From a bacterium UBP11_UBA4055 (GTDB taxonomy: Bacteria > UBA4055), in assembly GCA_002382735.1 (NCBI GenBank), contig DFZN01000041.1:1-51412 (forward strand): a stretch of 51,412 bases of DNA, given 5' to 3'. Each line of letters opens with the position of its first letter. Position 1 is the stretch's first letter. The position numbers were made by a program, and so were the translations under genes. The notes below the pieces were generated by a model. It did not search any database. It saw only the letters and a list, made by a program, of their open reading frames with translations, and was not told the DNA's origin. Shown here one piece after another: positions 16,658 to 25,692 of this stretch.

Positions 16658-18430
16658 ATGCATTTCGACCCTACAGCGTTATTGAAGAAGATTAATTTTT
16701 CGCATTTTGGAATTCCTGCTCTTATAATATCCCTTGCATTTATTTATTACGGCCAGACAAGGATCGGTATAAGCGCCGTTAAGGATTCTGACGGAAATGT
16801 ATTTTATGTTAAAAAGTATTTTATGCTTCTGATTCCTTCCGGTTCGGAGAAATTGACCAATATTCAAAAAGCAAGGTTCGTTACGGAAAACAATTCTGAT
16901 AAAGAACTTGTATCGACAGTCGTTCTTCTCTCTGCCCGTTTTGAAAATAGAATTTTCAGCTCTTTATCTGGTCAGTTCGATGAAAAAAAGAGAAATCTGT
17001 ACAACGATATCAGTTTCTTCCTGACAGATGAAACCCGAAATGAGTTCTCTGAATCCTATGTTTTTACATACAAATCCGGCTGGTACGGGTATATTTTATC
17101 TCTATTATCTGTCCTGTTCCTGATCTACGGTCCTAAAAAAAGCATAGCCCCGGCTATAGAAATGCTGCAGAAACTTATTCCGGAAAAACAAACAAAACCA
17201 AAAGAAACTAAAGCGGATAAAGAAGAAAAGATCGAAAAGAGAAAGAACGGACAGCTCCGAGTTATAATTTCTGCAATGGATAATGAAACCATACTTATAC
17301 CTTCGATCTTTGACATTCCCGAAACCGGCGCGACAGCATTAATGTGCCCTGAAAACAAAAAATCCGAACTTGTAAGTAAATTCGGCGACGATTACGATTA
17401 TTTAATATTCGACGGAAAAAGGGGAACGGCAGGAATTCTCAAATGTGCGCAAGAATGGCTTAAAGATTTTAACGGCTACCTTATGATACAATCGGGACCG
17501 ATGCCTAAACTGACTAAAAATAACATTGCCGGTTTCTATAAAGAGCATTTAAAAAACGACAGTGATTGTACGATCCTGACAACCGAATGCGGCGATAAGA
17601 AAATCCCATACGGAAAAGTTATTAGAAACGTAGCCAACAGGATCATTAAGATTTCTGAAACAGAAGAAAATTGCGACGGGCAGGATCAGACTTATGAAAT
17701 ATTTGCCGGGCTTTTATGCTTCAATACCAAAAATCTGTACAAAGTCTATAATTCTTTAAGAACGACAGGATCTGATAAAGCTGCTGATATCGTGAGAATG
17801 GTCGAGGGATACTACAAGAACGGTTCCAGGGTAAACACCTTCATGCTCAATTCCGGAAATGAAGCCGAAACGCATGCAACTGCAGTTTCGCAAAAACAGA
17901 CACCCGGGAAGAAATCATTCTCAGGTATAATTATTACTACTGAGAAATTCAGTCCCGGAGCTTTCAGGCGATCATTCGAAGCTCTTAATTCAGTCAGCCC
18001 GGTATCAACCTGTATAATAACGACTTCTGAGTACGAAGGCATGATCAGGGAACTGGCCGGTGACAATTCGGAGCTGATAATCTCAGACGGACATCTTGGT
18101 GACGCTGACGATGTTCTTAAATCATACGATAAGTTTAAAAATTTTAACGGCGAGGTAATCGTAATACCCGACACCGAAAATATAGTATCTGATAAAGATC
18201 TGAAATACACAATTTCAAAGCACCTTGAAAACTCTAATGTGCTGACGATATTACAGGATCCTGCGGGAAAGGTTCTTTTCTACTGCGCTAATTCGTTCCA
18301 GTTCTTTTACGCGGTCAAGAAGGTGAATAGAGATGAGGAAACTGGAAAATACAGTTTGTCAGGAATAAACGACATACTTATAAACGACAAAAAAAGAATA
18401 CAGATAATATCGACCGAGGAGATAGATTAA
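16658..18430 (+). CDS. Membrane-anchored protein with two degenerate GlmU-like nucleotidyltransferase domains
   Basis: Start chosen at MHFDPTALLKK because GGAG lies 7 bases upstream; the GTG 27 bases earlier has no such site. 590 residues. TM1 about 17-32, extracytoplasmic loop of about 105 residues, TM2 about 140-158, a charged linker, then two soluble parts. The first (about 197-391) follows the sugar-nucleotidyltransferase order seen in GlmU: YLMIQSGPMPKLT, DCTILTTECGDKKIPYGKVIR, EIFAGLLCFNTKNLY, then DIVRMVEGYYKNGSRV. The second (about 419-590) ends GKYSLSGINDIL with the same logic. Both lack the LAAGxGTRM nucleotide-binding motif, so catalysis is unlikely. Family unassigned; a binding or scaffold role is inferred. 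Confidence 0.6.
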   Translation: MHFDPTALLKKINFSHFGIPALIISLAFIYYGQTRIGISAVKDSDGNVFYVKKYFMLLIPSGSEKLTNIQKARFVTENNSDKELVSTVVLLSARFENRIFSSLSGQFDEKKRNLYNDISFFLTDETRNEFSESYVFTYKSGWYGYILSLLSVLFLIYGPKKSIAPAIEMLQKLIPEKQTKPKETKADKEEKIEKRKNGQLRVIISAMDNETILIPSIFDIPETGATALMCPENKKSELVSKFGDDYDYLIFDGKRGTAGILKCAQEWLKDFNGYLMIQSGPMPKLTKNNIAGFYKEHLKNDSDCTILTTECGDKKIPYGKVIRNVANRIIKISETEENCDGQDQTYEIFAGLLCFNTKNLYKVYNSLRTTGSDKAADIVRMVEGYYKNGSRVNTFMLNSGNEAETHATAVSQKQTPGKKSFSGIIITTEKFSPGAFRRSFEALNSVSPVSTCIITTSEYEGMIRELAGDNSELIISDGHLGDADDVLKSYDKFKNFNGEVIVIPDTENIVSDKDLKYTISKHLENSNVLTILQDPAGKVLFYCANSFQFFYAVKKVNRDEETGKYSLSGINDILINDKKRIQIISTEEID

Positions 18431-18448
18431 ATAAATTCGGAGAATGAA

Positions 18449-19381
18449 ATGAAGATGGCATTTTGTTTCGTGACAGCTTTAATAGCACTCGCTTGTTTTG
18501 CGCAGACCGAGACCGGCTCAGTACAGGATCAGTCTTATAAATTCAAAGAAATTCAGGCCGCTAAGGAGTTTTATGACGCCGGATATTCCGGAAAGGCAGG
18601 ATCACTTCTCGACATTCTGACCAGGGACAAAGATCTTAAACTGGCCGAAGAAGCATGGAAACTTAAGGCTGAGCTTTTCGGTAATGTTTTTGTCCCTCCT
18701 CATCACATTCCTGCAGTAATGGATGATTTTAAATTTTTTGCAAAAAAGAATAAGAAAGGCGTGAGCCTGAAAGAGATAGAGAATACTCTTAACTCAAAAT
18801 CATCGGATTTTATAAATAAAGTAAAAGAAAATGAAGACAACATAGTTCTGCTTTTCGTGGACAGTTGCATCGTAAACTTTTCTCCCGATTCCACTTTCTA
18901 TTTCACTTTTGAAAAAAGCTTTACGGGAAAAGACAGAAATGAACACATGATCAGCCTCGGTTTCAGCGGAAAGATGAAGAACTACCAGCCTTACGGCGAT
19001 ATGCAGGACGAATGGGGTTCGACCGGACTTCTGATCAATACTGACGGAAATATTCTGATCGAACTGGACAACAAACCGGCTTTCAGCTACAACTCGCCAC
19101 TGTCGGTAAAGCAATACCCCGAATATGTCCTCAGACCTGTAACAAAGTACGGGTTTACTCAGGAGCAGACTTTTATCAGGGAGGACGATGCCGCAGCGAA
19201 TTCAAGGCTGGCATTTGAAATTTCGGAAAATATGATAATATCTGACCTGAACATCAAACTTCTTTTCGGTAAAATGCACGAACTTGTTCCATACTATTCA
19301 GACTCAAAAGAAAGAGTATTCCCCGATAAATTCAATTCAAAGGCATTCGTAGAGTTAAAACTGATCCATGCAGAGAATTAA
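18449..19381 (+). CDS. Secreted protein of unknown function
   Basis: 310 residues with a signal peptide (about 1-19, cleavage after CFAQ or nearby). No transmembrane segment follows, so it is periplasmic or surface-exposed. The middle part has regular beta-strands (DNIVLLFVDSCIVNFS, STFYFTFEKSF, TGLLINTDGNILIELD) and the N-terminal part is helical, suggesting a TPR-like repeat pair. It begins 18 bases after the GlmU-like membrane protein with AGAATGAA upstream and is probably co-expressed with it. I do not recognise the family. Its 3' end overlaps the truncated lysO fragment on the other strand by 4 bases. Confidence 0.7.
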   Translation: MKMAFCFVTALIALACFAQTETGSVQDQSYKFKEIQAAKEFYDAGYSGKAGSLLDILTRDKDLKLAEEAWKLKAELFGNVFVPPHHIPAVMDDFKFFAKKNKKGVSLKEIENTLNSKSSDFINKVKENEDNIVLLFVDSCIVNFSPDSTFYFTFEKSFTGKDRNEHMISLGFSGKMKNYQPYGDMQDEWGSTGLLINTDGNILIELDNKPAFSYNSPLSVKQYPEYVLRPVTKYGFTQEQTFIREDDAAANSRLAFEISENMIISDLNIKLLFGKMHELVPYYSDSKERVFPDKFNSKAFVELKLIHAEN

Positions 19382-19608
19382 AGGAAGAATGTTACCATAA
19401 AAGGCACGAGCAGCACTTTAAAATGAAGTTTCTTGATTATCTTAAAAACTTTAAGATCGGATCCTATGGATATTCCTATAAGAAAAAGCAGAAAATGGAG
19501 TGCGTAATTGCTCATGCCGCTGCCGATAGAGAGATCTGAACCGTTCATCAGAAGACCTGCGGTAATTCCCGCTGCAAAAAAAAGTATTATTATAAGGCTG
19601 CTTTTCAT
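19378..19608 (-). pseudogene. lysO second-half gene, truncated
   Basis: 76 residues resembling the start of the large LysO (DUF340) subunit: a membrane helix (LIIILFFAAGITAGLLM), then ALHFLLFLIGISIGSDLKVF and a third helix ending VPFMVTFFL. The normal partner is about 200 residues, so about 120 residues (several helices) are missing. The break lies against the 3' end of the secreted-protein gene, consistent with a deletion that joined the two. Its start overlaps the preceding small gene (ATGA). Probably non-functional. Confidence 0.65.
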
Positions 19609-19880
19609 TCTGTGCTCTTAAAGAAAAATTTATAAACGACCCATGAGGCCGATACACTTCCAAGAACAGCGGCAATACTAAGCAGAAATGCTTTAAAACC
19701 GAGACTGTGAAGGTTTTTTACGATGACATCATTCGCTCCAGCTGAAAATCCGAGAAAGAAAGGAAGCGCGAGAACTGAATAAAATGTGATCCTGTCGAGA
19801 TGTTTATGTATAGCCTTTCTTTGTTTTACCAAAAAACCTGTAAGACCTCCGAGTATAAGCGCGACAATTACTGTGTTCAT
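19605..19880 (-). CDS. LysO-family transporter, N-terminal subunit
   Basis: Start set at MNTVIVALI because its ATG overlaps the stop of the PHP gene (ATGA) and GGGAG precedes it. 91 residues, three predicted helices, with the DUF340 pattern ILGGLTGFLVKQRK and the polar segment FFLGFSAGANDVI. In several phyla LysO (a lysine exporter in E. coli, 299 residues) is split into a small and a large gene, and this is the small one. Because its large partner is truncated, transport activity is doubtful. Confidence 0.6.
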   Translation of the reverse strand: MNTVIVALILGGLTGFLVKQRKAIHKHLDRITFYSVLALPFFLGFSAGANDVIVKNLHSLGFKAFLLSIAAVLGSVSASWVVYKFFFKSTE

Positions 19881-20704
19881 AGCTCTGAGCTCTCCCATTT
19901 TCCGCCGCGCATGATCATTTTTTCCCTATATCCTGCGTCTTTCAATATCTGCGTTACAAGCTCGAAGTTCCCGTCGATATGCTCGGGTCTGTGCGCATCG
20001 GAGTTCAGGGTGACAGGGATTTTCAGTCTGGCGGATTCACGAAGCACCCATGCGCTCGGATATGGTTCGGTTAGATAACCTCTCGTAATCCCGCCCGTGT
20101 TAACATCAAGCATTGTTCCCTTCGATGAAATATAATCAAGTACCTTCATAACCTCATCTATATACCATTTTTCATCCTCACTAAAGAACTGCATATTGAA
20201 ATTATTTATCTTGATAAGGTCAAAATGCCCTATAATCTCAGGGCGGAATTTATCTACCATCTGAATAATCCTTGAATAGAATTCGCCGACCATTTTTCTC
20301 ACATCTCCGCTGAAATAATCGAAGATCGTCTTTTTGAACTCCTCGAAATTGCAATCGACCCCGTAAATATCTTCATCATCAAAAAAATAGTGTATTGATC
20401 CTATTCTGTAGTCCAGATCATGCTCATAAAAGTCATTGCTTTCTACTCCGGGGAGAAAATCGAGTTCGAGGCCGCAGTAAATTTCGATCTTGTCTGCGTA
20501 CAATTTTTTCAACCTATCTATTTCAAAGAAATATTTCCCAACATTTTCAGGTTTAAGCTCCCAGGGTTTCTTAAATTTAGTCGGTCCGTGCTCGGTAAAC
20601 CCTATTGAAACGAATCCTTTTTCGATCGCTGTTTTCACATAATCTTCAGGATCAGCTTTCCCGTCCGAATAATTTGAGTGCATATGGTAATTCGTTTTTA
20701 TCAT
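19877..20704 (-). CDS. PHP-family histidinol-phosphatase-like hydrolase
   Basis: 275 residues from the ATG at 20704 (AGGGA upstream); a TTG six bases earlier is possible. PHP metal motifs are visible: YHMHSNYSDG at the N terminus, FTEHGP, the middle GLELDFLPG and IGSIHYF, GHFDLIKI, then LDVNTGG and the C-terminal NSDAHRPEHI. This is the HisJ (YtvP) type which removes phosphate from L-histidinol phosphate, though PHP enzymes have other substrates too. It is the first intact gene of a small minus-strand operon with the lysO remnants. Confidence 0.88.
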   Translation of the reverse strand: MIKTNYHMHSNYSDGKADPEDYVKTAIEKGFVSIGFTEHGPTKFKKPWELKPENVGKYFFEIDRLKKLYADKIEIYCGLELDFLPGVESNDFYEHDLDYRIGSIHYFFDDEDIYGVDCNFEEFKKTIFDYFSGDVRKMVGEFYSRIIQMVDKFRPEIIGHFDLIKINNFNMQFFSEDEKWYIDEVMKVLDYISSKGTMLDVNTGGITRGYLTEPYPSAWVLRESARLKIPVTLNSDAHRPEHIDGNFELVTQILKDAGYREKMIMRGGKWESSEL

Positions 20705-20727
20705 TCGCAAAATCCCTATACTAAACT

Positions 20728-22710
20728 CTACTGCCCGTGTATTTCTTTATTCAAATGAAGACTGGAGAAATGTAGCATATTGGCAAGAATGGTTTTAATG
20801 TAGTCTTTTTCGTCTTGCCCCAGTTGCTCAGTGATGAGATTGTTGCCGAAATCGTAATATCTGGGTTCTCTTGAATAGGATTTTAAAAGCAGTATCCCGT
20901 TATGCAGCAATCCGGCTTTGTCTCCGTCGGTCATAAAGGCAAACTGAGGCTCATTTCTATCCATGATATTTCTGCCCCAGGAAGCATTTTCGTATTCCCC
21001 TCCAAGCAATCCCATTACTGTAGGAAGAACATCGATCTGTGTACAAACATCATCGATACTGTAAGAGAATCCCATGACATCTTCGTTCTCTGAGAAAATT
21101 ATGAAAGGAATGTGAAATTTATTTCTGTCCATCGGAACATCAGCGTTCGCAGATCTGCCGTGATCAGAGATCAGAACGAATATCGTGTTTTCATAAAATT
21201 CCTTTTTTGATACTTCATCAAAGAATATTTTTAGCGAGTAGTCCGAATAATTAAGTGAGTTCAGGAATTTTTCCCGTGTAGTCTCTCCATGTATCTTCTT
21301 ATTAAATTTTTCTGGGAGGTCGAATGGTTCGTGGCTCGAAAGGAGGTAAATGAATGAGAAAAAAGGTTCGGAAAAAGCTTCCATTTCCCCTGCGGCTTTT
21401 AGCAGCGTGTCCTCGTCAAATGCGCCCCATTTTGAAGAACTCTCTTTTGGTGCGATTTCGTTCTTCCCTATAAATCTGTCTATACCGTTAATTTTTAAAA
21501 ATCCTTTCATGTTGTCGAATTCCATATCTCCGCCGTAAGTAAAAGAAGTGCTGTACCCCCTTTTTTTTAGTATTGAAGGAATGCTGAAATAAGGTTTTCT
21601 GCCCTCGATCCTTTTTAGTGCTGATATTCCGAACTGACAGGGTACTGAACAAATTACACTTTCTATTCCCTTGTTCGATCTGGGACCGGTAGCATAGCAG
21701 TTCGTAAAATCAATCGATTTTTCAGACAATTGATCAAAGAAAGGAGTAATTTCAATACTTTCGCAGACGGAGTCTTCATATTTTTTGTTCCAGCCTTCAA
21801 GTAATATAAGAACGACATTGAGGTCTTTTCTTTCTTTTCCGGTTTTTGTAACTCTTCTAAACACATTTTCTGATGGAATTTTCTCACAATCTTCTTTGCC
21901 TATAATGTAGGATGCAATAAATCCCTGATCTATCTCACTCCCGTCATACATACCGGCAAGTTTACCTTTTTTACTCTTTCTCGCAAGATCGTAAGATTTA
22001 CCTATTGCAAATATCGGGTTTATAGCCGCATCGTTGATTTTTTCATCCGCAGAAATAACAGAAGAACCCCAGTTCAGATTTGACAGACCGATACCACCCC
22101 TTGAAGCCACGATCAGAATTCCGGCTGTGAGAATAATGTTCAAAACTGCCGCCGGTATTTGCGAAACAGTTTCCAATTTTATATTTCTGCCAACGGATAA
22201 AGTTGACTTTATGTATAAAAACAACAGAAATCCGATTATGATCAGATACACTGATCCTGACCAGACTTGCCCTGCCGAAAGAGATAAATATACTTCAGGG
22301 CTCGATAAGTATTGCAGGTCACGGTAAGTCATGTTCGAGCCGAAATGTCTATAGTATTCAACATTCACAGACTGCAAGATAAGAATTATCAAAAAAAAGA
22401 ATGAATGTGAAAACACTGAAGCTTTAACGAAATGGTTAAATTTAACGCCAAACACGGTGAATACAATCCCCATAGTCATTATTATAAGCGGGATCATAAG
22501 GGAATAGCCCGCAACGGAGGCGTCGAATCTTAAACCTGTAAGTAACGCCCTGAAAACCACACTTAGCCCGGGTTCTGTCGTAGCAGAAGGATAATTTCTG
22601 GCAAAAAAACCTAACCTTAAAAATGTAAGGCTCACTACAACACAAAGAAATGAAAAGAAAAAAAATGTTAAAATGCCAAAATATTTTGAATGCTTGAAAT
22701 TCATGCGCAT
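20728..22710 (-). CDS. LTA-synthase-like phosphoglycerol transferase, Ser at the nucleophile position
   Basis: 660 residues: about five N-terminal transmembrane helices (about 10-30, 50-70, 78-105, 120-140, 155-175) and a large extracytoplasmic sulfatase-fold domain. Metal-site features are visible: ILLEGWNKKY (first Glu), SDHGRSANADVP and FSENEDV. The nucleophile region reads NCYATGPRSNKGIESV, with Ser345 where LtaS/MdoB-type enzymes usually show Thr. Family members transfer glycerol phosphate from phosphatidylglycerol to polymers such as lipoteichoic acid or periplasmic glucans. It sits next to the glycan operon, divergent from its exporter. Confidence 0.85.
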   Translation of the reverse strand: MRMNFKHSKYFGILTFFFFSFLCVVVSLTFLRLGFFARNYPSATTEPGLSVVFRALLTGLRFDASVAGYSLMIPLIIMTMGIVFTVFGVKFNHFVKASVFSHSFFFLIILILQSVNVEYYRHFGSNMTYRDLQYLSSPEVYLSLSAGQVWSGSVYLIIIGFLLFLYIKSTLSVGRNIKLETVSQIPAAVLNIILTAGILIVASRGGIGLSNLNWGSSVISADEKINDAAINPIFAIGKSYDLARKSKKGKLAGMYDGSEIDQGFIASYIIGKEDCEKIPSENVFRRVTKTGKERKDLNVVLILLEGWNKKYEDSVCESIEITPFFDQLSEKSIDFTNCYATGPRSNKGIESVICSVPCQFGISALKRIEGRKPYFSIPSILKKRGYSTSFTYGGDMEFDNMKGFLKINGIDRFIGKNEIAPKESSSKWGAFDEDTLLKAAGEMEAFSEPFFSFIYLLSSHEPFDLPEKFNKKIHGETTREKFLNSLNYSDYSLKIFFDEVSKKEFYENTIFVLISDHGRSANADVPMDRNKFHIPFIIFSENEDVMGFSYSIDDVCTQIDVLPTVMGLLGGEYENASWGRNIMDRNEPQFAFMTDGDKAGLLHNGILLLKSYSREPRYYDFGNNLITEQLGQDEKDYIKTILANMLHFSSLHLNKEIHGQ

Positions 22711-22751
22711 AAACTAAATTATTTATTTATGTTTCGCAACACTTAATTTAG

Positions 22752-22780
22752 TTGAAAATACTACAATTTAACTTTATATT
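22752..22780 (+). promoter_or_regulatory. Probable promoter of the glycan operon
   Basis: TTGAAA (22752-22757), 17 bases, TATATT (22775-22780). The TTG of the -35 box also opens the long reading frame of the ABC gene, so that early start is not used. The ATG chosen lies 35 bases downstream of the -10 element. Confidence 0.6.
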
Positions 22781-22814
22781 TACACAACCTAAAGTACGGA
22801 GCCAAAACCGCAAC

Positions 22815-24716
22815 ATGAAGAACATCAAAAAACTCACAATAATAATGCTGAAACAGTGGAAACTTATGGTATTTGGACTTTTTACCATGATGATATTCGC
22901 AGTACTGAGCGGAATAAGTGTAACTATGGCCGTTCCTCTATTCGATTATGTATTCGGCTCAAAAAGAGTTTCTGACGAAATTAAGACTTTCGCTGTATTC
23001 TCTGAAAAATTCTCTTATTCGCTAAACGGACTTTTCTCTCACCTGAGCTTCTCAAACCTTTTTGACCGGAATATTTATGATTCATTTCTAGATTCTTTAA
23101 AATCAATTCTCGCGGTCACAGACCCCTACCTTCTTCTGATGATCATTTCTGCCGGTATGATAATATTAATTGTATTGAAGAACTCATTTTTCTATCTTAA
23201 TAAGATCACTTTCGCCTCATTAAGGGGGAGAACTGTTGAACATCTCCGTAATATACTTTTCAGAAAATATCTCGATCTCTCGATGAGTTTTTATAAGGAC
23301 AGCAAGATAGGTGATCTTCAGGTTCGACTGACTTCTGATGTAAGTATAGTAAGCGATCTTTTCATTCAGTCTTTTTTCGGCTCTTTAAGAGATTTTACTC
23401 TGATGCTAATCTACATTTTTATCGCACTTTTTATAAGCCCTAAACTTTTTTTGTATGTGATCGTAGTAGTTCCGATCTTCGCTTTTTCCATCTCCTATAT
23501 CGGCGGAAAAATTAAAAAATATTCCAAACGGATACAGCGGACATACTCTAGCCTGTATTCAAAGATGGAAGAAGTTTTCAACGGGATCAAGATCGTAAAA
23601 TCCTATTCAAAAGAAGATCACGAAATGGAGAAATTCGCGAAAGAGAACCACAATTTTTATTCATCTTGGCTAAAGTCTCATCTATATCAGGCTGTAAATG
23701 TACCGCTTTCAGAATTTAACGGTACACTTACGGGAGTAATTGTACTGCTGATAGGCGGAAAGATGGTACTTGATCCGGGAACCGGACTCAGTTTCGGAGC
23801 TTTTACAGCATTTTTGTTCGCTGTTTTCTCTATTTTGCATCCTATGAAAGAGCTGACAAAATATTATACGGAGATCAGAAGAGCGCTGGTTTCACTTGAC
23901 AGAGTTTTTGAGATACTCAACAAAAAAGCCAATATTACTGAATCAGAGAACGCGGTTGAAAAGAAAAATTTCACAGATAATCTCCAAATAGAAAAGCTGA
24001 GCTTTAAATATGAAAATACCACGATACTCAAAAACATCAATCTTGGTATTACAAAAGGTGAGAAAATCGCACTGGTTGGAGTCAGCGGGGGCGGAAAGAC
24101 CACGCTGGTCAATCTGATCGAGAGATTCTTCGACCCGAACGAAGGATGCATAAAGATAGACGGTATCGATATCCGACAGATCAAACTGAAAGACCTACAT
24201 AATCTGTTCGGAACAGTAACGCAGGAATCAGTACTTTTTAATGAGACTGTTGAAAATAATATCAGATACGGCTCGAATAAAGAAATCACTATCGAAGATG
24301 TAAAAAAAGCCGCAAAAATAGCCTATGCCGATGAGTTTATTGAAAGACTCGAGAACGGCTACCAGACCATGCTGAGTCCGAGAGCATCCAATTTGTCCGG
24401 CGGGCAGAAACAGAGACTGTGTATCGCAAGAGCTGTGGTCGGTGATCCGCCGATCCTGATCTTTGACGAAGCCACGAGTGCTCTCGACTCCGAAGCCGAG
24501 CAAAATGTCCAGAAAGCCATCGAGATGGCTACAAAGGACAGAACGGTCATCGTGATCGCCCACAGACTCTCGACGATCCTGAACTCTGATAGAATAGTCG
24601 TGATCGATAAAGGTGAAATTTCCGGGATCGGCAGACACGATGAACTTCTCAAAACAAATGGAAAGTACAAAATGCTGTATGAAATTCAGTTTGAAAATAA
24701 CGGAACAGGAAAATAA
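22815..24716 (+). CDS. MsbA-like ABC exporter (permease-ATPase fusion)
   Basis: 633 residues from the ATG after the promoter (start preceded by CGGAG at a long spacing). Six transmembrane helices lie in the first about 330 residues, the nucleotide-binding domain at about 380-620. Walker A is GVSGGGKTTL, signature LSGGQKQR, Walker B ILIFDEATSALD, H-loop IAHRLSTI. Length and half-transporter layout match MsbA/lipid-A-type exporters and other heterodimer-capable exporters. Being the first gene of the glycan operon, it probably flips a lipid-linked glycan or lipid A. Its stop overlaps the next start by one base. Confidence 0.9.
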   Translation: MKNIKKLTIIMLKQWKLMVFGLFTMMIFAVLSGISVTMAVPLFDYVFGSKRVSDEIKTFAVFSEKFSYSLNGLFSHLSFSNLFDRNIYDSFLDSLKSILAVTDPYLLLMIISAGMIILIVLKNSFFYLNKITFASLRGRTVEHLRNILFRKYLDLSMSFYKDSKIGDLQVRLTSDVSIVSDLFIQSFFGSLRDFTLMLIYIFIALFISPKLFLYVIVVVPIFAFSISYIGGKIKKYSKRIQRTYSSLYSKMEEVFNGIKIVKSYSKEDHEMEKFAKENHNFYSSWLKSHLYQAVNVPLSEFNGTLTGVIVLLIGGKMVLDPGTGLSFGAFTAFLFAVFSILHPMKELTKYYTEIRRALVSLDRVFEILNKKANITESENAVEKKNFTDNLQIEKLSFKYENTTILKNINLGITKGEKIALVGVSGGGKTTLVNLIERFFDPNEGCIKIDGIDIRQIKLKDLHNLFGTVTQESVLFNETVENNIRYGSNKEITIEDVKKAAKIAYADEFIERLENGYQTMLSPRASNLSGGQKQRLCIARAVVGDPPILIFDEATSALDSEAEQNVQKAIEMATKDRTVIVIAHRLSTILNSDRIVVIDKGEISGIGRHDELLKTNGKYKMLYEIQFENNGTGK

Positions 24717-25042
24717 TGGCATATCTTAAGAGCGACATAGAGAGGATTATTAAAGAGTGCTACTGGGATTATAATGTAACAGCAGCTGAAATATTAAATC
24801 TGTCAAAGAACGGTACTCTAAGAGACAAGAAAAAGATCTTAGAAAAGATTATTTATAACTCAAGCAGTAAAATGCATGATCTGATGCTGCTGTTTGATAA
24901 GGACGAACTGCTGAAAATGTTTAATGAATTTAAACCGGGCGACTTTTGCAGTTCCAGATCAGAAAATTTAATACCGGTTCTGAGAAATCTTATATTCGGT
25001 GAAAAAAATATCATAAAGGCACTGGAATGGAAAAAAAGATAG
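24716..25042 (+). CDS. Hypothetical partner of the AbiEii-type toxin
   Basis: 108 residues, mostly helical, no domain that I recognise. Its ATG overlaps the ABC exporter stop (TAATG), and its own 3' end overlaps the AbiEii-like gene by 16 bases, so all three are translationally coupled. In AbiE-type toxin-antitoxin systems the antitoxin gene directly precedes the toxin, so this is a candidate antitoxin. It lacks the winged-helix typical of AbiEi as far as I can see. Function is inferred only from position. Confidence 0.55.
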   Translation: MAYLKSDIERIIKECYWDYNVTAAEILNLSKNGTLRDKKKILEKIIYNSSSKMHDLMLLFDKDELLKMFNEFKPGDFCSSRSENLIPVLRNLIFGEKNIIKALEWKKR

Positions 25043-25692
25043 ATTATGTAAAATTGTATGAGATCCAGGATAAGATACTCGAAATTGTTTTTTCATTCGA
25101 TAATTCATTTTATCTGACCGGAGGTACTGCACTTCACCGGTTTCATTACAATTACAGATATTCGGACGACCTCGACTTTTTCGTGCCCGGAGATGATCTG
25201 TACGGAGAATATCTTAAAGAATTCTGCGATAAATTATCATCCGAGAATATTCTTTACAAAAGACCAGTTCAAACCCGTGATTTCAGCAGATTTATTATAA
25301 AGGATTTCCTTCAGGTTGATTTCGTTAACGACAGAGTTTACAGAGAGGGTAATTCAGAAAGAATTAACGGCTTCAGAATTGACAACATTCTGAACATACT
25401 TACGAATAAGATATCGGCTATCCTGAGCAGAGACGAAGAAAAAGATATTTTCGATCTTTTCAGCATTGCTTACAACATGGATTTCAACTGGCATGAAGTT
25501 TTAAGTATCGTCAACAAAAAATCTCACTGTGAACCTGAAATTCTGGCACAAAGGATAAAAAACTTTCCTATAGAATGGCTCGATAGAATTAAAAGAACAG
25601 AAATTAACCTGACGGTATTAGAAAATGATTTAGAGAAAATGTGCAAAGAAATTACTGAAAAGAGACATAACTCACTGGCGGGAATTAAATGA
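25027..25692 (+). CDS. AbiEii/AbiGii-type nucleotidyltransferase toxin
   Basis: 221 residues with the nucleotidyltransferase core of the family: FYLTGGTALHRFHYNY followed by RYSDDLDFFVPGD, giving the GG-(x)-A and DxD-like metal motifs. A second acidic position (LQVDFVNDR) follows, then the C-terminal KISAILSRDEEKDIFDLFSI segment. AbiEii toxins are phage-abortive-infection proteins that modify nucleotides or tRNA. It lies inside the glycan operon between the exporter and the TagD-like gene, with 4-base overlap at the downstream side, so it is transcribed with them. Confidence 0.75.
   Translation: MEKKIDYVKLYEIQDKILEIVFSFDNSFYLTGGTALHRFHYNYRYSDDLDFFVPGDDLYGEYLKEFCDKLSSENILYKRPVQTRDFSRFIIKDFLQVDFVNDRVYREGNSERINGFRIDNILNILTNKISAILSRDEEKDIFDLFSIAYNMDFNWHEVLSIVNKKSHCEPEILAQRIKNFPIEWLDRIKRTEINLTVLENDLEKMCKEITEKRHNSLAGIK

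Noticed and set aside
22752..22814. TTG start of the ABC exporter
   Set aside because: This TTG is the -35 element of a good promoter; translation must start downstream.
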